This document shows, piece after piece, positions 1 to 12,600 of a DNA stretch of 64,000 nucleotides; positions within the stretch are counted from its first letter, which is position 1; the number at the start of each line of letters is the position of its first letter. This DNA comes from Choristoneura fumiferana (taxonomy: Eukaryota; Arthropoda; Insecta; Lepidoptera; Tortricidae), in contig NC_133474.1 in assembly GCF_025370935.1 (NCBI RefSeq), positions 19,973,740 through 20,037,739 of the forward strand. Reading direction: 5' to 3'. The translations under genes were made by a program, and so were the position numbers. The notes beneath the pieces were generated by a model that worked only from the letters and a program-made list of their open reading frames with translations, made no database searches and was not told the DNA's origin.

Positions 1-304
1 ATGAGGCCTAAGATGGTGCACGTTTTCCTAGAAGGTGTCTGTTCACTTTGACCTAAAAGATGTCCAGATTAAAGCGCTCCGGAAAAACTGACCTCGGCAG
101 AGTTCCACTCCTTAGCCGTCAGGTTCAAGCCAATTTAATGATAGTTTCGCGTTTACAACTAAAATATTAGTGAATGATACTTGATTTTAAACGTTGTCAA
201 TATAGTCTTCTTTTGGGTAGTCAGGTAATGCTCTTTAAAGTAAGGCGAGGAGACAAAATAGTTTAGGGGTGCTATTTAAGAGCAAGGGTAATCGTGTCAC
301 TTAC
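1..304. other. Intron of the mop gene running off the left edge
   Basis: This stretch follows (in gene order) the splice donor of the last visible mop exon. I looked on the minus strand for a further exon between plausible acceptor and donor sites; the best candidate, ending near position 90, has stops in all three frames. I see no coding sequence here. The next exons, including those for the phosphatase domain, must lie outside the window. Confidence 0.6.
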
Positions 305-3300
305 TTGTACATCCTGAAACGTCTTCCATTTAGAATCAAGCAGCGTCAATCCACTGGAAGTCCTATTCGTCAACGAGTCGACCAACGTTTGCAAACTCTT
401 CACCTCCTGCGTAAAACTGTTCAGAAGACTCGGGTCTGAAAATAAGTCCCTCTTCGCCGGTCTTTGTATTATTTCTTCCTTTAGCACCGGCCTTACAATC
501 GGTTCAACCTTAGGCATCGGTAGTGGCTTTTTGATAGCACTTTCTGATATCTGTGGCACTTTTATTTCAGGCATAAGAGGTTTTTGTTCTACGGAAAAAT
601 CTATGTCTGATAAGAGATCGAAGACTGACGGCTCCGGTTTTTGTTCTGGAGTTTCTACTTTAATCGGTTCCGGTTCCTCTGGAAGTTTCCTTTCCGTTTC
701 TTGAGCCGGAGGAACTTGTTTTGATTCAGGTTTAGGCTCAAAAGTCGGCTGTTGAATTTCCTCTTTGGGAGATGATACTGAAATAAATTGGCGTTTAAAA
801 TAAAAGATATCTCGGGAATAAAGTATTTTATTACATCAAAGATTTTATTTACAAATGCATGACACTCCTACTTACCTTGATTGTTAGTTTGTGACACACT
901 AGTGTACTCGGACTGTCCGGACTGCATGTAAGTCGACTGGTTTACATCGGCACCGTAATTCGTTGCCGTCGCTTCAGGGTTGTTCACCACTTGATTTGGT
1001 TGGTTAGAGTTTGTGACGTAACCGTACGGTGTATTATAATAGGCTTGGGTATCGCTGGGTTGCGAAGGCACTTGCGGCGTTTCTGAAGGCGATTGGACTG
1101 TGTCACAAGCTCCGGCGCTCGTGTAGACTGTTGGTGGATTCCAGTTTGGATCTTTGCTTACTGACTGGGGGTCTGCTGTAGATTGACCTGCGTAGCTAGT
1201 ATAGGCATTCTGGGAGCCGTAGTTATAGTCGTAGCTGCCTGTAGCTGTGTTATAGTTATACCCCGGGTGGTTTTGGTAGGTAAGTGCGTAGTTGATATTG
1301 GTTGGGTCTTGGTAGTAAGTGGAAGTAGCTGGCGCTGTTTCAGGTGGGTTGGACTGAGCGGGAGCATAAGAGGTTGGCTCGTAGCTTTGGTACCCTGGGT
1401 AGTTTGTCAAAGCTTCCCCAGTGACGTGAGATTTGATCGGTTGGTCGTACGCGTCTATCTGAGACAGCGCAGGGTTTTGGTCTGGAGGCATGTAACTAGA
1501 GTCCACAGACGCGTTAGAGACTGTGGTTGTCGAGTACGCCATAGTTTCAGCGTTGGTATAGATTGTGTACCCTTGGGAAGAGTTTTCATAAGCGCTAGTG
1601 TAGCTGTATTGCTGTTCTGGATAGGCTGTTGACACGCTGGAGATAGGAGGTTGGGCATACTGAACGGCTACAGATTCTGTGCTATACGGGTAGTTTAGGA
1701 CATTGTATTCCGTAGGAGTCTGAACGGAGTGTGTATTAGAATCTTGGCCAGCGTGGCTGTACGTCGCGTTATTAGGGGTGGCGGCTTGAGGATAGTTCAC
1801 GCTGTAATACGTTTGTGAATAATCTGAATAGCTAGCAGGTTGGTAAGGGGTTTCTTTAGGGCCGGAAACTTGCATCTGCGCGAAATTAGCGCTCAAATCT
1901 GTTTGATTCGCGGCACTGTAGGCGGAGACGGTTGAAGGCACTTCAGGGATGGGCGCGATCTGACTGTGTCCATACATGTCGTAGGGATTGTACTGGTTAG
2001 GTTGGCTAACACTGCTGGGAACACTTGGGTTCATGTGTGACGCGGTCGGTATATTTTGGTTTAAGTTCATGTTAGGAGCATTCGCTTGGCTGCTTTGTAG
2101 ATTGTACGCAGCAGCGCTTTGGGAGCCGGTCACTACGGTAGCATTATCTTGAGTAGCAGAGTAGTACGGGTTAGCATAAGACTGAGGGTTGCTCATTTGG
2201 TGGGAGTACTGAGGAGGAGTGTATACGGAATAGCCGTACGGGTTCTCTTCAGGTTTTTCGTAGGCTTTTGCGTTATAAGACAAGTTTGAGGGTAAAGGGT
2301 ATGCCTCGATCTCGCTTTGGGCGTACGGAGAGCCGTAGCGGACGTATGGGTTTGGATTTTGCATGTTTTGCATTTGTGGCATGACCACGCCGTCCGGCAG
2401 TTGCATTTGAGTTGGGTCTGCTGTAACAATAATAGAAATATGTCGGTCGGGCTGTTAATAAAAACAAAACTATGAAAAAACTGAAGTGGTAGGTTAGGTA
2501 CAGTCGAACAAATTGAATCATGACCCAGAGTGGAACCTTTGTGCTACTAATGTCATGTTGACATCTCATACTTTTGTCTAGTGAGATTGATTATAAAAAG
2601 GTTCCACCCTGGGTCATGATTCAATTTGTTCGACTGTACATAATTTCTAACGCCTTTTCAATGCAATTTGGAAAGTTGTGACTTAGTGAATAGTTCGTAT
2701 AGATGGCACCACACGCTATTGATTTATTTATTTATCCATTTATTTTCAGAGAATCAACAGCATGAAGTTATAGAACTTAGAGAACAAGCTTATTCTTATG
2801 CACCAATCCTTTTTTTAATTTAGAAACCTAGTTATGTTTGTGAAGAAATGTAACGTTAAGAGATTAGTTTCCGATAACTAAAACAATAGGTTCACCTACC
2901 TTCCGAGCCAACGGGCGCGGGTCGCACTCCTGTCGGATAGATCGACTCCGGATAATAAGTGTCCTGAGGCATTGCTTCCATTTGTGCTGCAAAAAAACCC
3001 ACGTTAAAAATTCGAATACACTTCGACAAAACGCTGTTTTCCCGTGTACACTTCGTGACAATTTAAGGAACAATTTTTACCGGAAGTTGTCATTACCCGG
3101 TTGGCAAATCATACATTTAGAAATAAATAAAATTTCTGTGATTATTTTGTAATTAAAATTAGCATATTAGAGAGCATAGTAACGGCATAAATATGTATTT
3201 ATATTATAGATCAACAATCTTGGTCCGTGCAATAGAGATGTTGACAGCACCAATCAATTGACGAACTTTACGCAATTCTCCCATAGAGTTGGAATGGAAA

Positions 3301-6300
3301 TAGCAACTTATGACGTCACTTGTTCGCACACTCAATCAACTATTTAACTATTTATTTGTTTTAAACCAACAAAAAATCTAACTTTGCAGTTAATCGAAAA
3401 TTAATCAGGTTTTCAGGGCTAAAATAAAGCGTTTTTTTACTGGAGTCGTGTCTTCGAATTATTTTTTAATGGTGTCAACATCCCTGTTGGATGTATGATG
3501 TAGCCAACTACCGAATAAAATCGTGCGTAAGTACCGATCCAATAAAAGCCTTATCGCTGTACATGTAAAGCAGACAATGACAACTCCACCTCTGCTGAAT
3601 AAAATAATCTAAAAATCGTTCCATAGGTGCTACGAAATGTCGACATGGCGCATGATTTCAGCTGTCGCGTTTTGCCTGGGGTCTAGGGCAGCCAAGACTG
3701 CAAATCCGCCACTGGCCTTGATAGAGGTTAAGCACTTACCCGCCGGCGTCTTAGGCAATATCCGCTTCTTCATATAAGGCAGATAATCCTTCAACTTGAG
3801 CCCGGAGCCTTCCACCCGCGGCTCCGCGCCGTCAGACTTGGCCGGCGACGCCGGTACCGGAGTAGCGGCTACAAATTAAACACAAACAATGTCATAACAG
3901 TTATAGGTAGAGTCATTCACGACGACGCGTGCCCTAGTTCTTATTACAATGTCATTAATGTCTATTTTTGTCAAAATCACGCGTTTTCGTGGATGGAGGT
4001 ATACAATAGTACAATCTACAAAGGCCAGAAAGTAAGGGGTTGCCGGCCGAATACAATATAGACATTGACTCTCTCTCCTCGCTCTACACTTGGCACTTCA
4101 CACTCTGAACATCTATCGGAGTGACGTAGCCCTACCAACCTTTATGTACTTTGCTTCGAGCTCTCCCTCTTCGCTTGGTGCTTTGCGAGCAGTGACACTC
4201 CCTCTTCGCTCTGCACTTGGCACTTCACACTCTGCACTTCTATCTACTGGGAGTGACGCAGCCCTACCGCTAACCTTTAGCGTGGTTTGCGTGTAGTGAC
4301 TCTCTCTCCTCGCTCTGCACTTGGCACTTTACACTCTGCACTTCTATCTACTGGGAGTGACGCAGCCCTACCGCTAACCTTTAGCGTGCTTTGCGTGTAG
4401 TGACTCTCTCTCCTCGCTCTGCACTTGGCACTTTACACTCTGCACTTCTATCTACTGGGAGTGACGCAGCCCTACCGCTAACCTTTAAGTGAGCTTGGGC
4501 ACTTACACTCTGTTCTATTACTGGAGTGACGCAGCCCTACCGCTAACCTGCAGCATGACTCTCTCTCCTTGCTCTGCACTTGGCACTTTACACTCTGCAC
4601 TTCTATCTACTGGAGTGACGCAGCCCTACCGCTATTTAGTCTGCTTGGCGAGCAGTGACTCACTTGGCACTTTACATCTGCACTTCTATCTACTGGGAGT
4701 GACGCAGCCCTACCGCTAACCTTTAGTCTGCTTGGCGAGCAGTGACTCTCTCTCCTCGCTCTGCACTTGGCACTTTACACTCTGCACTTCTATCTACTGG
4801 GAGTGACGCAGCCCTACCGCTAACCTTTAGTCTGCTTGGCGAGCAGTGACTCTCTCTCCTCGCTCTGCACTTGGCACTTTACACTCTGCACTTCTATCTA
4901 CTGGGAGTGACGCAGCCCTACCGCTAACCTTTAGTCTACTTGGCGAGCAATGACTCTCTCTCCTCGCTCTGCACTTGGCACTTTACACTCTGCACTTCTA
5001 TCTACTGGGAGTGACGCAGCCCTACCGCTAACCTTTAGTCTGCTTGGCGAGCAGTGACTCTCTCTCCTCGCTCTGCACTTGGCACTTTACACTCTGCACT
5101 TCTATCTACTGGGAGTGACGCAGCCCTACCGCTAACCTTTAGTCTGCTTGGCGAGCATTGACTCTCTCTCCTCGCTCTGCACTTGGCACGTGCCGCGTAG
5201 CCGCGTCAGCAGCTGGCCCACGTTGTGTGACAGTTTCTTGTAGAACTCCAAACCCTTCTGGCACTTCCCCAGCAGCTCGCCGTACGTGTCGTAGGAGGTT
5301 ATGAGGGCTGCAACCGAATGACAGTATTAAGTACTGTGTTTCAAATGACATTAGGATTGAATTTGCTGATTATTTCATTGTCAGTGGCGAATGTTGCTAT
5401 TGTAACACTTTTGGCAGTTTAGATGTTGTTTACGTATAGAACTTGTTTTAGAATGTATGTGTGTAGGTACATATTTTTTTTTACAACATTGAATTAATTT
5501 CGTGAAAAACATTATTTACTAAATATACAGACTATTTGAACTTATAATTTTATTTCAGAAAATAACACATTTAAACAATTTACTAGGTAGTTGTAGTATT
5601 GGTGCTACAGACTGTACTACACAGAATATATTTTTTTTTTTTGTTACCGTTGATAGTCCCTTCTCGCTTCCGCAGTAGCTCCGACAGCATCCGACGCGAC
5701 TCTCCGTACGACGCGTACAGCGAAGTCAGTCGGTTGATGATGTTCTCTTGCGCCGCCAAATTAGTCTCTATTATTTTCACCTGAATCAAAGAGCGCATCG
5801 TCTGGTTAGATTATTGTGCACGTCTGTCTCTTTCTAGTACCGATGTCTTATGGCACCGAGGGCTGCGCATGTTTAACATTATTATAGCATCGTAACACTG
5901 ATTTCAAAGACTATCAGACTTAATATGAATCAAGTAAGTAAATAATAATAATTCTTTCTTACCAATATTATAAATGCAAAAGTTTGTATGTGTGTGTGTA
6001 TATATATGGCTGGAGATATTTGGATCAAATTTGTTACGTTAGATAGCTAGAGATCCGGAATAACACATAGGATACTTTTTATGCTTGGCCCGAATAGCAA
6101 CTCGTCAACATACACGTCACCTGTCGCTCCATCGTCACAAGAACCCACCTGCGACTCGTGCTTGGCGAGCTCCCTTGCGAACAGCTGGTCGCGAGGCTCG
6201 GAGCCGCGCGCGAGCAGCCGCGCTGTGACGTCATCGGCCGCCACCGCCGCCCGCAGCGCCGCCACCAGAGAGTCCCGCTGTGTTTGCATCTCGCGCGCCT

Positions 6301-9300
6301 TGCCCACCACGCGACGCATCTCGCTCATCGCCTCCCGGTCGAGACCCTCTGCGAAAAAGTCGCGGGTGAGCGGAGCGTTTTCAGATTATCCGATCCGATA
6401 TCGGGGCAAGTAAAATGTATGAAATATGTACGTGTCTTTCATATATATCGGATATCTGAGCCGACACCGATATGTTGGCGGCACCATCGGACGCCCGTGG
6501 GCTGTCGGACGATAATGTTTGTATGTGTGCTACACGTGTATCAAAATTAATCTCTGTGTGCGCACCGCCTGGTGCCGCCCGATGAGGTTGTCTCCTCTCC
6601 TGTCCTCTCCCAGAAGCACAAATTTGTGCCTAAAATAGATTTTTCGAAAATCCCACGACCTTGAGCGCTTTTTGTTTCGCTATTTCCCACGGGCACAAAT
6701 TTGAGCCCGCGATTTGATATACCGTAGCTTCCCAAAGGCACACATTTGCGACCGAATTTTTTCCTCGTAAATGATCATACGTCCTTGCTAATTGTTACAT
6801 ATTTGCTGTGACTTATTTTTCAAAAGTGTTTTTCAATAAAAAGACACGTCAAGATCGCTTACCTTCTTTCTAATGCTAAAAAAATGAAGTATACCTCCTC
6901 TTAAGTACTTAGTACCTTGGCGGCATAACTTATACAACATGAAATTATAAGACGATATCCCCAAAATCACTCACCAATATTATCAATAGTTGGTATCCGA
7001 CTTTGTAGAACATCTAGCGGCAGAGCAAGTTGCCTCAAGTTAGCAATATGCAGCGTCATAGCTTTGTGCAACACTTGGTTGGACTCGTTCGTTCGCGCAT
7101 GCGCCTCCTGGTACTTATGGTACTCGCGTGACAACTCTGTCTGCACTATGGAAGGCGGCCGCGGACCCATTACCTTCTGGTATTCTTTTTCTTTCAATGT
7201 CTCTTCCTGTAATTGAAACCGGTTATTGGTTATGCATGGCTCAAGTTACGAGTGCCTGTTTTGAAATTCGAAAGCGAAAGAGTCTAGGGAAGATAGAATC
7301 CTAAGCGTAGCGAGAGTTGCAAGGCGTGAAACGACTCACAGAGAATAGCAATTAAAATAAAATTATTTTTACTTTTTCATTGAAAGAAAAAGCTTACAGC
7401 AAAGTTCTTGTTTTAGTTTGTTGAAAGGTTTGTTTGTGGTTTTGTTACACGTAACCAGTTCCACGGATTTGGGAATCTTTTTAATCTTTTACTTTTTAGA
7501 TATCCCGCGACAATCATTTGTATTCCCATAAGTAAATTTTAAAATTACAGCAAATGCCCAATATTACCTGTATAAGAGCCTTGATCTCGGCGAGCGACCC
7601 CTCAACGTCGCTTATTATTTCCGCCAGGTTATTCATTGAGTCCACCAGAGTCTGTATAATTTCTGTTTTGGCATTCATAGCTGCACACCTGTCCACGATC
7701 TCCTGAGGTATTCTTGTGAAAAATAAAATAAAATCAAAAGATTACCAAGAACGAGTCGGACTACATAGTACTGTTGTCAATTGTATTAGGATATTAGTAC
7801 AGTCACCTGCATTATTATTTGCCACAGTAGAGCGTGCAAAAATATCTAACACGTCCTACCGGCATTGGTGACTGTACGAGATCTATCAACCCGGCCAATG
7901 GAACCGACAATTTTCTTTTTTTTGTAACTGGGATGGTTAAAAGCCTATACGTGTACCTAAGTGCCATTGTACAGTCGCGGAATGCAAAGGTTGACCACCT
8001 TAAGGTCCGTTGTTGCTTGCTCAGTATAACTGCTTTATCGACCGAGTATGACATATTCCGTCATAAATGTCATATTGTCATTCAAAAAGGTAACATTTGC
8101 TTGCAACGTGTAAACGAATTTACTTGAAAACTGGTCAACCTTTTCATTCCGCCACTATACATAATGACGTAAAAAAACTAGCAATCAGATACAGAACAGT
8201 GTAAGGTGACTCGGGGCTATTGTAGCTGGGGGGATATTGTATCTGAGCCGTCTGATGGCGTCCATACGGCGCCATGTTCTTCTCGGCCATTTTACGTTGT
8301 GTTCGCCAGAAGACAGTCTTCACACAACTGAACACACATGAACATGGCGAACATGGCGTCCTTTAGGACGCCATCAGACGGCTCAGATACAATATCCCCC
8401 CAGCTACAATAGCCCCGGGTCACCTTAACCTCCTGAGTCCTGACATTTTTTAACAAACTTAGCGTTTAAGACCTAGACGTGGTAGATTTGCTTTGTTATT
8501 TTGGATATTATTTCAAAATTCTTAGAATTCTTTATTCAATGAACAATTTGTACTTTATAAAATACATTCGGCCGCTATTCTAAGTGTTAATTAGTCCTTT
8601 ATAAAGTACGCGAGGACTTAGGAGGTTAAGTAATTTAATTTCTCAAAAAATCGCATTCATAAAAGTGTGCCGTGATGTTCCAAACGTTCTAAGAGTTCAA
8701 AGCACCACACGTAAACAGTTAGATAAGTATGTTTATCTTACAACTGATACCATTCACCCAAACAATGCCAAACCTCACTCAGACGGTAACAAGTGAGTCA
8801 CACAAATCCAATATACCTAATGCGTCATTACTGAGAAACCTTATGAGTTGTATAGTGACAGTACATTGTAATATAAAGTAGCTGCAAAATTTGTACCCTA
8901 TCGCTTTACAAGTATGTTAATTCGACAAAATATAAAAATGATTCGCTACTTTGACGCTGACTATAGACTGCGTTTACAATAGCGCCGTCGACGCGCGACA
9001 CGCACGCGAGTTGTACGGCTGCTCTATGGAAAGAAAACCGCTCTGTCAACGCGCGTCGACGGCGCGTTTAAAAAACGCGGTGTGCATAAACCCTATGATA
9101 ATGATAAATGCAAATTATGTTAAAACAGAAAAATACACGAAGGGCAAATGCATCGCTAGGTGAAGGCATAAAATACTCGTATAATAATTAGTAAGTATTT
9201 TCTTATCACTAATGAGCATGTGCGTAATGGTAGCAATCAATTTTCACAAGGTTCTTACACCCGTATCTGATCCACATGTCTAGAAATCTCAAACTCAATA

Positions 9301-9588
9301 ATCAATCAAATAAAGTAAATTTCTCTAAAAAACTAGTGGCCTGACTATTACTTTTTAGTTTTAAAATTAATTCATCAAGAATTTTAATTAATTTATTATG
9401 CGCGGTAAAACAATGTAAAAGGTTTTTTAATTTCTGACGTAAATTGCTTTTGACTCATACATAAATATTTATATTTATATTTGGATGTTCAAAATTGGCA
9501 AAAGAAGGTTAAAAAGTAGAAGGTGAGTTTGTTAACCCCCGACGCAAAAAGGGAGTGTGTTATAAGTTTGACCACTATACACTTAGTG

Positions 9589-9657
<69 letters not shown>

Positions 9658-12600
9658 CTGTCTGTGTGTGTGTGTGTGTCTGTCTGTGTGCGGGTGTACC
9701 GATTTGAATGCGGTCTTTTTTATTTGAAAGCAGGTTTTTCTAGCGATGGTTCTTATTTAATGTCTCTCTTGAATAAGTACGTCATTTTACTCTTCAAGTT
9801 TGTGAATTTTACAATTTGTTCTTGCTGTGTATGACAAAACACTAGGTAGTTAGTTCCCACCAATGAATGAACTGAGCCATCTGTCCTAGAATACTTGTTC
9901 AATACTCACTTCTGATCAGAATCCAGGACTTCCAGTTGGTCCAGCTGCAGTGACGACATGAACTCGATCAGCTCTGTGTTTTTGGCATCCACTTGGCTTG
10001 TGACTTGGCGGAGAAGCTTGGCTTTCTCTTCAGAGTATACGGAGGAAGCCTCGTGGGCACCAATTGGTATCAGGCGGGAGAACACGTCGGGGCCCGATAT
10101 CTTGAAGGGCAAAACAGATACATTTATTTACTAATTTAGTCTTAAGTCAACGATTACTAACATACTATGGATCTACTGGTCTGAAATGAAGAATTTTAAT
10201 TTTTTTATTTGTTATTTTATTATAAAATCTTTCTAGCTTGTCAGTCAAGCTAAAAAGACGTAAGACCTTGCAGCGTTTATAATTTAGATCAGAGATGTTA
10301 TGGAGGTTCGGTACCGATTTCGAAGTCGGACGGAACTTTCGATTGATTCCAAATCGATTCCGACGCCATTATATCGGGTCGCAGCTCCAACGCAACCCGA
10401 AACCTAATATTCGTCTTTTCTCAAAGAGCCGGCAACGCACCTATAGTGTGTACATCGGTGGGCCACCTTGTGACCCACCTGCTCAATTTCCCCCTACCAA
10501 TTTAAAAAAAAAACACCCGCTTTACATACTTTAGTTGAGCTTATGAATACTGGCCAAGCCTTGGCAACCATGTAAAGATGTCTATTTAGGCAAATATAAA
10601 ACAATTTACCTGAGGATCATCAAAATTGATAGCCAGCGCTTTCACCAAGCAAACCGGCTTCATATCTGCCAGCAAATCCTTATCTGGCACTTCTTCGTGA
10701 TAAATGAACTCATTCTCATTCTTGGCCGCTTTCCGTTTGCCTTCCACAACGTCGTTGGTGAACGTCAGGGCCTCCTCAGTGACCTGGACTGGTTCTATGT
10801 ATTTGGCCAGTTTCTGGGCTTCAGCAAGCTTATCCGCCGCTTGCTGGTAGAAAGCTACGCGTTCGCCCATTTTCTGTTGCTCTTCGGCATGCATTCCTGT
10901 ATAAATTTAGATTGGGGAAGTTTTAAAGACATTTTATACCTATGTACTAACCCATTTTTACTAAGGATTCGTTTTTTTTTACATTCATTATGTGCTTGTT
11001 ATTAGTGATGTAACGAATGTCATTTTTTGAACATTCGCGAATGCGAATGCGAATATCTACTACCGACATATATTCAGTTTTTTCGTTTTGGCGCCAAATT
11101 GTCTATGGCAGTCTCGTTCGAACGAAGTGCGTTCAGTTTGTACTTTGTTCCGAGAATTACCCAGTTTATACGAACGCATCGCAAAGTAAATAAATAAATA
11201 ATACCAAAATAAGTGAAGACTGATAATGTGATTACGAGATTAAGTTATTTTTTTGTATAAAAAACATAAGAAATTAATGTATTTTGATTTTATTAACCTA
11301 TCTATTATCTAATAATTGTATTTTTATCTGATATTCATATTCGCAAAACATTCGCAGAAATTTTGCGAATGCGAATGCGAATATTCGTTACATCACTACT
11401 TGTAGCCTAAATTGAAGAAAGAAATTTTGAGTTTGAATAGTATTTTTTAGTTTAATAATCTGTGCCTCCTGTCACAGGCTTTATCAAGCTTAAAAGGAGG
11501 CTCCAGCCATTAAACAATGTTATGTACAACTTGTTATTGAAAATAAATATTTTTTAATTTTTAATTTGGATGACTGTTTCCATAAATAAACAGAAATATA
11601 TAAGAGAAGTTTTCTTCATTTATTCACTTTTATTACTAAATAGGGCTTTTCGTAACACATAGGAAATGGCAACGCTTGAGAGCTCTAATTAATTTACGAA
11701 TTATGTATTGATGGCGCCATTCAACAATTCCTCATACACTGTGTCTATTTAATTTAATTTCCACAACTTGTGCATTTGAATAAGTATGTTTTCTTTCCGA
11801 GTAGATAAAGTAAAAGTAATCCAAAACAACAATCATGGTTTTTGTAAAAAAAAAACATTCAATTTAAAACATGATGGAATAATGAAAACCCAGAAGGTAG
11901 AAGACTTGTCCCATTTGTTGTTGGAATGTGCTCTGAACTCAGACTTGAGGAGAAGGGTTCTTGGGGGTTTGGGCCCCATGCACAATGGCCAGGTCAATTG
12001 TTCGCACTCAGAGCCAGCATCTCACAAAGCCAATTGCATTTACCACTTTTTTAATATGTCCCTTGTGTAGGGAAAATGAGCGAGCACCCATGAGGCTCAC
12101 ATGATCACCTGGAGTGTTCAAAGCCTCAACAAAAAGAAGAAAATAACAATAATAATAATAATAAAAACCAATCCACCCTGGTATAAATATAATATGCTAC
12201 ACTAAACTACTCATATAATTCAATTAGTCTTGGATTAAATTATTTCAATTAAAAATAAGGCCATCACTAATACTCCTCTATACCTTGATACAAGCAGACA
12301 ATGCATCCAATATAATGCAACTTGAATGTGAGGTAGCGGTGCCACTGGTTGTAACGCTTGGTGTAAACAATTTCATGAATATTGTCCGTTCCAGCAGATG
12401 GTCCGAGGTGGGCTAGCGAGTTCCTGTAGAAGAACATCACTTGGGTGGCAACAGAACCTGTCAAAGATATGAATGTTTAAGGAAAAATTCCAAAAAGTGT
12501 CTTAACAAATCATAAAATTAATTTCTAAATAAATCTATTGAGACAGACATTATTTTGTGAAAGTCATCAATATACTACATACACAGCCTTACAGATTATT

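Noticed and set aside
1..90. A further mop exon ending near position 90 on the minus strand
   Set aside because: A possible donor is present, but all three frames from the nearest acceptor contain stops.
1183..1632. 149-codon open frame on the plus strand
   Set aside because: It is the shadow of the long low-complexity mop exon on the other strand.
4067..5190. A regular array that might be taken for a CRISPR-like repeat
   Set aside because: Units are head-to-tail 104-mers with no unique spacers, and lie in a eukaryotic gene; it is a minisatellite.
9523..9834. Open frame rich in Cys-Val
   Set aside because: Produced by the GT microsatellite.
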